Shown one piece after another: positions 57,404 through 63,170 of a stretch of DNA of 63,170 bases. The stretch lies in NCBI RefSeq assembly GCF_000332995.1, contig NZ_BANS01000038.1, positions 1 to 63,170 on the forward strand, given 5' to 3'. The DNA is from Gordonia amicalis NBRC 100051 = JCM 11271. Its GTDB lineage: Bacteria; Actinomycetota; Actinomycetes; Mycobacteriales; Mycobacteriaceae. The translations under genes were made by a program, and so were the position numbers. Below the pieces are notes generated by a model. That model was not told where the DNA came from, made no database searches, and saw nothing but the letters and a program-made list of their open reading frames with translations. The stretch's first letter is position 1. Each line of letters begins with the position of its first letter.

Positions 57404-59443
57404 TCAGCCGACGTCGAACGTCCGCGATGTACCGCTGATCTCCCGGACGCGTCCGCCCCCGTCACGGCTGTTGCCGTTGTACTTGATCCGGTACGTTCCC
57501 GATGTCCCGGCGGCCGGTCGCCACGTGATGGTGATGCGCGAGGTGTCGGTGCTGCCGGCCGGACGTGCCCAGCGGAACTCGGTGGACCAGTCGTTGTCGT
57601 CGGCGACCGTCTTCCAGGTCCCGCCTTCGCGCCGCTGGACCTCCAGATACGTTCCGCCATGGCGGAAGTCGTTGTTGGGGTGGGCGCCGACGAAGTCGAC
57701 GGTCACGGTCTGCCCCGGACGGTGGGACCCGCCGGGCTGCTTCAGCACGTCGCCGTAGGCGTGACCGGCGATGGGTCGGTCGGCGGGCACCGGCGGGACC
57801 AGATCCGGCTGTAGGCCGGACTTGTCGACCGGCGCCGGACCGCGATCGAGACCCCGACCGGATACCATGGCTCCGGCGAGCTTCGCGAACTCCTGCATAT
57901 ACGCCGGCAGTGTGTAACGGCCGTACTGGGTTTCGCCGCCCTCGTACTGCTGGAGGTCGTATTCCTCCGGGGTGGTGACGTACTGGGTGTAGGCGTTCGC
58001 GTAACCCTGGACGAGCACGTCGTCGATGTCGACGCGCAGTTCGTCGGCGACGACCCGACGCAGCCGGAGTCCGGCTACGACGGTCACCTCGGCCGGGACC
58101 GCGACGAGCACGAGCTCGCCGATCCGCATGATCTGCAGCGGGACCACGGACGGAATCCAGCCCGACGGCGGCATGAGTCCGAGCGGGAAGAGAATCAGCT
58201 TGGGCGCCTGCATGTCCCGCATCCATGGGGCGATCGGCGGGGTCTTGTCACCGCCGAGCGCGGTGACGAGAGGGTTGGTCATGCCCTCGACGAGGAGGGG
58301 GAGCGGCTGCTCGTAGTTGTCCTCGCTGCTGGTCGCCGCGGCGGCTGCACCCATCATCGCCGGCGTCGTCGACGCGGGTTTCCCGTCGGGTGTGAAGGTT
58401 CCGGACACCCGCACCGCGGACATGTCCACGTAACGCGTGACGGAGTCGACGCCGCCGCGCGTCATCGGACGGGTCGCGTCGAAGGCGCGTCGCCCGGCGA
58501 TGTACTGGCGCTCACCGATGAGTTCACAGTTGCGCTTGTTGTCGGTGGTCGGTCCACTCGGCGTGAACCACTTCAGGGACAGGTTGGGGGTCATGTCGCC
58601 GGAGTTCGTCTGCGGGAAGGCGGCGACGAAGCCCGGCTGGGTGCGTTCCCAGAGATAGCTGGCGTACCCCTTGTTGTCGCCGGCGATCAGCACGTTGTGG
58701 TCGGCGAGCGACGTCCCGTGGGTCGAGAACCAGGTGATGGCCCCGACGTCCTTGCCGTCGACGTGCCGTAGGCGGAGGACGGTGACCTGCGGATCGATCG
58801 CATTGGGGAACAGCTTCTTGTCCGACGACGGGTTGGCGTCGAAGGCGACCCTGGATCGGTTCGCGCTGGCGTTGTGTAGTTCCTCGCGGCCGATGGTGAT
58901 CGTGCCGGGGGCAAGGTTGTCGTGGGCCCGCACGATGGCGGCGAACATGCCGTTGACCTCGGCGTCATAGGAGTTCTTCTTGAAGCCGAAGGCGGCGAGC
59001 GAATACGCGTAGTCCCAGGCGGTTCCGCCGCAGGAGGCGTGCGAATGCTGCGCGTTGAGGTTGACGTTCGCCTCGGTGTAGAGCGAGCCGAAACGCTTGC
59101 TCAGTTTCTCCATCAGCCCCATGTGGTGCGACTGGAAGAGGCAGGCGATGTCGGCGGTCAGGAAGACCACGCGCTTGCCGGTCGCCTGGTCGACGATGAT
59201 GTAGGCACGCGCCCAGCATCGTTGGAGGAGTCCGGCCGCGACCTGCTCGGGGTTGGAGTAGCCCATCATGCCCTGTCCGGCGACGGCACCCGTGACGTCG
59301 CCGATGCCGCAGCCGACGAGGTAGTCCGTCGAATCGGCCGGAGCCGCCGACGCCCGACCGGCCTGGCCCGTGCTCAGCGCCAGGCCCGCGCCCGCGGCGG
59401 TCACCGCCGCACCGGCGATCAGTTGTCTCCGTGTCACGTTCAC
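57404..59443 (-). CDS. Exported neutral ceramidase
   Basis: 679 residues, neutral/alkaline non-lysosomal ceramidase family, splitting ceramide into sphingoid base and fatty acid. The Tat signal is RRQLIAGAAVTAAGAGLALS with the twin Arg at residues 5-6, ending SAAP. The core follows: GIGDVTGAVAGQGMMGYSNP, AYIIVDQATGKRVVFLTADI, NLNAQHSHASCGG (zinc His) and FVAAFPQTNSGDMTPNLSL. A C-terminal Ig-like domain holds TVTVDFVGAHPNNDFRHGG. The start overlaps the TetR stop by 4 bp, so it is the last gene of the amine oxidase-TetR-ceramidase operon. Confidence 0.93.
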   Translation of the reverse strand: MNVTRRQLIAGAAVTAAGAGLALSTGQAGRASAAPADSTDYLVGCGIGDVTGAVAGQGMMGYSNPEQVAAGLLQRCWARAYIIVDQATGKRVVFLTADIACLFQSHHMGLMEKLSKRFGSLYTEANVNLNAQHSHASCGGTAWDYAYSLAAFGFKKNSYDAEVNGMFAAIVRAHDNLAPGTITIGREELHNASANRSRVAFDANPSSDKKLFPNAIDPQVTVLRLRHVDGKDVGAITWFSTHGTSLADHNVLIAGDNKGYASYLWERTQPGFVAAFPQTNSGDMTPNLSLKWFTPSGPTTDNKRNCELIGERQYIAGRRAFDATRPMTRGGVDSVTRYVDMSAVRVSGTFTPDGKPASTTPAMMGAAAAATSSEDNYEQPLPLLVEGMTNPLVTALGGDKTPPIAPWMRDMQAPKLILFPLGLMPPSGWIPSVVPLQIMRIGELVLVAVPAEVTVVAGLRLRRVVADELRVDIDDVLVQGYANAYTQYVTTPEEYDLQQYEGGETQYGRYTLPAYMQEFAKLAGAMVSGRGLDRGPAPVDKSGLQPDLVPPVPADRPIAGHAYGDVLKQPGGSHRPGQTVTVDFVGAHPNNDFRHGGTYLEVQRREGGTWKTVADDNDWSTEFRWARPAGSTDTSRITITWRPAAGTSGTYRIKYNGNSRDGGGRVREISGTSRTFDVG

Positions 59444-60087
59444 GTGGTGGGTCCCTTTCCGGCGTTCTCCGGGGCGTCGACGATGTGAGTCGACAGATTG
59501 GTGACCGTGGCGTCGGCGATGAGGTCGCAGACGGCGCGGTCGCGGATGTTGAGGTACGACAGGGTGATTCCGTCGGTGGCGGCGAGGATGAGCGGCGCCA
59601 GCTCGGTGGTGGGCCGGTCCCAGCCGGTGCCGGTGACTGTGGCGACGCCGTCGAGTGCTCCGGCGATCGCCTCGTAATACCGGAGGTACATCTGTGCGCC
59701 GAGGTCGCTCAGACCGTCGGTCTGCCTGGCGTACTGGTTGAGCGAGATCATCGCCTGCTCACGGTCGGGGTCGGCCTGCACTCCGTCGATGTAGGCAGAG
59801 AGCGCGGTCTGGAGAATCGCCAGCACGCCGGCCCGTCCCGGCGCGATGTCCTGGGTGCCCTCGCCGAGCGCGGCACCCACGGCGCTGAGTTCCTTCTCGG
59901 TTCCGTGCTCGACGAGTGCGGCAAGGACTTCGTCACGGGTGGCGAAGACGTAATGGAAGGTCGACAGGGTGACGCCGGCCTCCGCGCAGATCGCTCGGGT
60001 GGTCGCGCCGTCGACGCCGCGTCGGGCGATCACTCGAAATGCGGACTCCAGCAGTAGTTCTCGCCGTTCCTCGACAGGCATCCTCAT
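59440..60087 (-). CDS. TetR-family regulator of the amine oxidase/ceramidase operon
   Basis: 215 residues. The helix-turn-helix is VIARRGVDGATTRAICAEAGVTLSTFHYVFATRDEVL; the rest is an unspecific ligand domain. It lies between the amine oxidase (27 nt upstream) and the ceramidase (4-bp overlap) in one operon. The perfect palindrome at 61635-61654 is its likely operator, so it would control itself and both enzymes, with a substrate or product as inducer. That is inference. Confidence 0.9.
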   Translation of the reverse strand: MRMPVEERRELLLESAFRVIARRGVDGATTRAICAEAGVTLSTFHYVFATRDEVLAALVEHGTEKELSAVGAALGEGTQDIAPGRAGVLAILQTALSAYIDGVQADPDREQAMISLNQYARQTDGLSDLGAQMYLRYYEAIAGALDGVATVTGTGWDRPTTELAPLILAATDGITLSYLNIRDRAVCDLIADATVTNLSTHIVDAPENAGKGPTT

Positions 60088-60114
60088 GGTCGTGGCACCC
60101 TCACCGCAGTTCGG

Positions 60115-61590
60115 TCATCTGAGGTCATCGAGGATCTCGCGTGCCGCACGACGGCCCGAGCGCACCGCGCCGTCCATGTAACCGGTCCAGTGGTCCGCGG
60201 TCTCCGTCCCGGCCCAGTGGATGGGGCCGACGGGCTCGCGGAGTGCGGGACCGTACCTGGTGAGTGTCCCCGGTCGGCTGACGGCGACCGGGCCACCGCG
60301 CGACCACGGTTCGAGGTCCCACTTGAACACTCCGTGGTCGATGAAATCCCGTGCCTCGGGACCGAAGTACTCGACGAAGTTGGCGATGCATTCCCTGACC
60401 AGCGTGGATTCGGGCGCGTGGTCGAGGCGTCGCATCGCGTCGGCCGAGATGAAGCCCATCAGGATGTGCTGGTTGTCGGCGTAGCTCTCGAAGGTGACAT
60501 CGATGGGGCGTCCGGACCCGTAGACCTGTCCGGACAGACCTCTGTCCCGCCAGAACGGTCGACGGTAGATCGCCGCGAACTTGCTGACCGCACCCATCCG
60601 GTAGCCGCGGTGGATCCCGATGCGTGCGGCGGGAAGCCCTGGGCGGTAGTCGATCTGGCCGGCGATGGCGGGGGACATGGCGACGATGACACGGCGGGCG
60701 CGGTGGGTTCCGGCGTCGCCGGTGACGGTCGCGATGCCGTCGGCATACGAGATCGACCGGACGGGCGCGTTGTAGACCACGTTCGCGGCGAGTTCGCGGG
60801 CCATCCGCAGCGGGATGAGTGCGGCGCCCCCTTCGAAGAGTCGCTCCTGCGCCCCGCCGTCGGTGCTCAGGAGTCGGACGAGGGTCCCGGGATTCTGTTC
60901 GTCACCGGATGCCGCGATGTAGTTGAGGTAGTAGAGCGCGGACACCTCGTCGGGCCGGACGGACAGTGGCGCCGACATCGCGATCTGCACGAGGTCGCGG
61001 GCCGTCTGGGTGTCGGCGATCTGGTGGGTGTACTGCCCCCACGTGATCGAGTCCAGGTAGGCGGCGTTCGGGTGCTTCCACGGTTCGCCGACGGGGCATC
61101 CGGCCAGTGCATCGGCCTGCGCCCGGGCCAGGGCGGCACCCGCCTGTCCGAGGTCGGCGACGGCCGGCACCGGAAGGGCAGCGGGTACGCGCGTCGTGCC
61201 GGTGCGGCTGACGAAGATGCTGTCGCCGGCGTTGTAGGTGCGCAGGGTGCGGACGTCGTACTCGCGCGCCAGTCCGGCGATGTGCCCCTGTGTCGGACCG
61301 ATGAATTCGGCCCCGGCGTCGAGCGTGGCACCCAGCCTGGGCGAGGCGATGTTGTGCACGCGGCCGCCCGCGCGCTCCCGGGCTTCCAACACGGTGACCG
61401 AGGCGCCCGCGGCTTTGAGGGCCTTCGCAGCTGCGAGTCCGGACAGTCCTGCTCCGACAACGATGACGTCGACGATCCCCGACGGCGCCGCCGATGCCCG
61501 TCCGGAACCGACGAGCGAAGCCCCTGCCACCGCGCCGGTCACCGCCAGCGTTCCGCCGAGGAAGTTCCGGCGTGAGAGGTGTGTGCTCAT
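60115..61590 (-). CDS. Exported flavin monoamine oxidase
   Basis: 491 residues, FAD-dependent amine oxidase (MAO/polyamine/L-amino-acid oxidase group). Tat signal: SRRNFLGGTLAVTGAVAGAS, twin Arg at residues 7-8, ending SAAP. The FAD site is VDVIVVGAGLSGLAAAKALK with the ribose-binding Glu in VLEARERAGGRV. The C-terminal GPIHWAGTETADHWTGYMDGAVRSGRRAA is the second flavin-binding motif. It oxidises an amine to an aldehyde, giving ammonia and H2O2. It is the first gene of the operon, 45 nt downstream of the palindrome. Confidence 0.92.
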   Translation of the reverse strand: MSTHLSRRNFLGGTLAVTGAVAGASLVGSGRASAAPSGIVDVIVVGAGLSGLAAAKALKAAGASVTVLEARERAGGRVHNIASPRLGATLDAGAEFIGPTQGHIAGLAREYDVRTLRTYNAGDSIFVSRTGTTRVPAALPVPAVADLGQAGAALARAQADALAGCPVGEPWKHPNAAYLDSITWGQYTHQIADTQTARDLVQIAMSAPLSVRPDEVSALYYLNYIAASGDEQNPGTLVRLLSTDGGAQERLFEGGAALIPLRMARELAANVVYNAPVRSISYADGIATVTGDAGTHRARRVIVAMSPAIAGQIDYRPGLPAARIGIHRGYRMGAVSKFAAIYRRPFWRDRGLSGQVYGSGRPIDVTFESYADNQHILMGFISADAMRRLDHAPESTLVRECIANFVEYFGPEARDFIDHGVFKWDLEPWSRGGPVAVSRPGTLTRYGPALREPVGPIHWAGTETADHWTGYMDGAVRSGRRAAREILDDLR

Positions 61591-61634
61591 GTGATCCCCC
61601 GATCTCGTGGTGGCGCGAGAGTATCGACCACATG

Positions 61635-61654
61635 TTCAGGTCAGATGACCTGAA
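61635..61654. promoter_or_regulatory. Perfect palindromic operator upstream of the amine oxidase operon
   Basis: TTCAGGTCAGATGACCTGAA: two 9-bp inverted arms separated by 2 nt. It stands 44 nt before the amine oxidase start, where a TetR repressor would block the promoter. Confidence 0.75.
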
Positions 61655-61709
61655 GTATCGAGAGAGTAACAGGGAAGTGTGAGGTGCAACACCCCGCTAC
61701 ACACGCAGA

Positions 61710-61771
61710 ATCGCCACTTCGGGCACAGCAGCGCTACGTGGGAGTAGCGCCTGTGTGCCCGAAGTGGCGAT
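61710..61771 (-). terminator. Long hairpin with nested stem before the amine oxidase operon
   Basis: An 18-bp perfect stem (61710-61727 and 61754-61771) encloses a second perfect 7-bp stem, GCGCTAC/GTAGCGC. It lies downstream of the DUF222 and small-ORF genes on the minus strand, insulating the amine oxidase promoter. It is built like the element at 9381-9452 but shares no obvious sequence. Confidence 0.7.
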
Positions 61772-61846
61772 GAAGCGGAGACTGATCTGCGCGCGCGACC
61801 ATCACGGCGCGCACTCGGGCGCGGCCGCGTAACCCGGGACCGGAAA

Positions 61847-61942
61847 TCAGTCCTTGTTGCCGGGGATTCCGACCATGAATCCGATCCCGATGATGATGCA
61901 CGAGATCAGCGCGACGACGAACATGACCCAATAGGCTGGCAT
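61847..61942 (-). CDS. Possible 31-residue membrane peptide
   Basis: An ATG-initiated frame of 31 codons encodes a helix, MFVVALISCIIIGIGFMVG, with a short soluble tail GIPGNKD. Length and hydrophobicity fit a small single-span membrane protein. No strong Shine-Dalgarno is seen, so this is tentative. Confidence 0.4.
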   Translation of the reverse strand: MPAYWVMFVVALISCIIIGIGFMVGIPGNKD

Positions 61943-61978
61943 GTGCCTCACGGTACTGCGGGAGATGTTCGCCCGCAG

Positions 61979-63170
61979 CTACTCCGGGATCATTGAGGTC
62001 CAAGTACCCGCAGGTCGTGGGTACAAGGTTGCCAGGAGGATTGAGGCGAGGGTGGCTTCGGCGTCGGAGGCGTTGCGTAGGTCGATGATTTGGCGCAGGT
62101 GAAGGCGTGGCTGATCGCCGGACGCCTTTGTGGGTCCGTGGATGTCGGTGCGTACGTGTTGGAGGTGTTCGGCGAATCGGCGGGGGATGTCGGGTTGCCG
62201 GTTGATGCGTTCGGGGTTGGGGGGTGCGCCTGGTTGGGTGTTGAGTCGCCAGGCGCAACGGCCTTCGTCGGGGCCCTCGCGGACCATGTGGGTGGTGTAT
62301 TGGCCGGGTTGATCGCCGACCATGCGGTTGTGTTTCGGGCACGCCGGGGTGAGGTCGGTGAGTCCGCCGAGGCCCCAATCGAGTTGGGCGTGATGCATTT
62401 CCACGTGGGTGGCGGACAGGTCGCAGTCGGGGGTGGAGCAGACCTCGCCGTCGGGTCGGGCGAAGGACACGAGGCGTTGTTCGCGGGTGGCCAGCCGTTT
62501 GCCGCGCCCGAAGTACAGCGGGACGGCGGTGGCGTCTTTGAACACCGCCAGCCAGGGCTGGGCGTCGGCGGCGAGGTTGATGAGATCTTTGATCGGGATC
62601 AGGGTGCCGGTGGCGGTGGTGGCGAACCCGGCTTCGCGGATCAAATCGTTCACATCGGCTTTGACGATCAGTTGCACAGGTAGTCCGCGGTGGCTCTTAC
62701 CCAGGAGTCCGTCCTCGAACACCGCTTTCAGCAGGGCGTTGAGGGCGTCGTGATTCAACTGGGCCGGGCTGCGGTCATCGCGTTCGGCGGCGGCAGCCAC
62801 CGCGTCGGGGTCGGCGTCCTCGATCGACCCGTGTGGGGAGTCGGGATCGTCGGGGTTGTTCATGCCGGGTTTTGCCCACACGGCCAGGAGCATGGTGATG
62901 CGGGCGAGCAGTTCGGGGGTGAGGGTGGCGGTCATCTTCGCGGTGCCGTCGGCGCGTTGCCGGTTGACCGAGAGGTTGCGGCGTCGTTTGCGGTCGGTGT
63001 CGTCGGTGAGGGTGCCGTCGGGGTCGAGGTGGGCCAGCAGTCGGGCGCCGAGGTTGGTGATGTCGGCGGGGGTGTGGTCGACGGCGATCTCGGCCATCTG
63101 TCGTTCGGCGGCGAGCTTGACGTCGTGGTCGACGGCGTGCGGGATCTGGTCGAGCACGTCGATGACCGCA
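61979..63170 (-). CDS. DUF222/HNH endonuclease-domain protein (13E12-type), truncated by the window edge
   Basis: At least 392 residues; the 5' end lies beyond the right edge, and full-length relatives are about 450-550. The DUF222 part (VDHTPADITNLGARLLAHLD, RRNLSVNRQRADGTAKMTA) is followed near residue 245 of the visible part by the HNH module: CSTPDCD, THVEMHHAQLDW, then LTPACPKHNRMVGD. The family is highly repeated in mycolic-acid actinomycetes, and multi-copy status is likely here too. Whether it cuts DNA in vivo is not known. Confidence 0.88.
   Translation of the reverse strand, partial: AVIDVLDQIPHAVDHDVKLAAERQMAEIAVDHTPADITNLGARLLAHLDPDGTLTDDTDRKRRRNLSVNRQRADGTAKMTATLTPELLARITMLLAVWAKPGMNNPDDPDSPHGSIEDADPDAVAAAAERDDRSPAQLNHDALNALLKAVFEDGLLGKSHRGLPVQLIVKADVNDLIREAGFATTATGTLIPIKDLINLAADAQPWLAVFKDATAVPLYFGRGKRLATREQRLVSFARPDGEVCSTPDCDLSATHVEMHHAQLDWGLGGLTDLTPACPKHNRMVGDQPGQYTTHMVREGPDEGRCAWRLNTQPGAPPNPERINRQPDIPRRFAEHLQHVRTDIHGPTKASGDQPRLHLRQIIDLRNASDAEATLASILLATLYPRPAGTWTSMIPE

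Overview
The window is high-GC actinobacterial DNA with dense genes, many 1-11 bp overlaps and frequent GTG starts. It suggests a mycolic-acid actinomycete (order Mycobacteriales), most like Gordonia, with Rhodococcus or a relative also possible. The grounds are a single-chain type I fatty acid synthase followed by acpS, the mycobacterial CysM/CysO/Mec cysteine pathway, GlgE, NucS, and a DUF222/HNH (13E12-type) gene at the right edge. The genus is an inference from gene content. I see no insertion sequence, prophage, rRNA or CRISPR array.

Left part, 1-26.6 kb: a stress protein and a glutaminase-STAS gene lead into a block whose order closely follows M. tuberculosis Rv1321-Rv1343c as I remember it. 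The order is nucS, methylmalonyl-CoA epimerase, thiolase, thioredoxin co-chaperone, glgB, glgE, dinG, pncB, clpS, DUF2017, P1 peptidase, mec-cysO-cysM, rhomboid, murI, a metallo-beta-lactamase-fold hydrolase, rph, rdgB, DUF3817 and an lprD-like gene. Local differences are a DivIVA-like coiled-coil gene, a DUF3817/thiamine-binding/MFS insertion, pncA placed beside pncB, and no glgP next to glgE. Two small surprises are a CysO that ends in Gly-Gly-Cys and a murI with no ATG, GTG or TTG start.

Middle part, 26.7-42.4 kb: tRNA-Leu, an acidic protein, a methyltransferase, DUF1206, an acyltransferase coupled to a trans-sulfuration enzyme, long-chain acyl-CoA synthetase and a DEAD-box helicase. A degenerate rhodanese-like protein, a 1384-residue SF1 helicase with a C-terminal nuclease-like domain, and a HIT/sirtuin pair follow.

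Right part, 42.4-63.2 kb: FAS-I and AcpS (the carrier protein and the enzyme that activates it), then a bcp/TetR pair and a DUF3618 protein, which resembles the Rv2520c-Rv2524c neighbourhood. Next come tRNA-Lys, a lipoprotein L,D-transpeptidase and a frameshifted exported DUF4185 gene. The most system-like unit is a three-gene minus-strand operon: exported flavin amine oxidase, TetR regulator, exported neutral ceramidase. A perfect 9+2+9 palindrome sits just upstream of it. I read it as a possible self-regulated ceramide/sphingoid-base catabolic module; that function is an inference. The window ends inside a DUF222/HNH gene.
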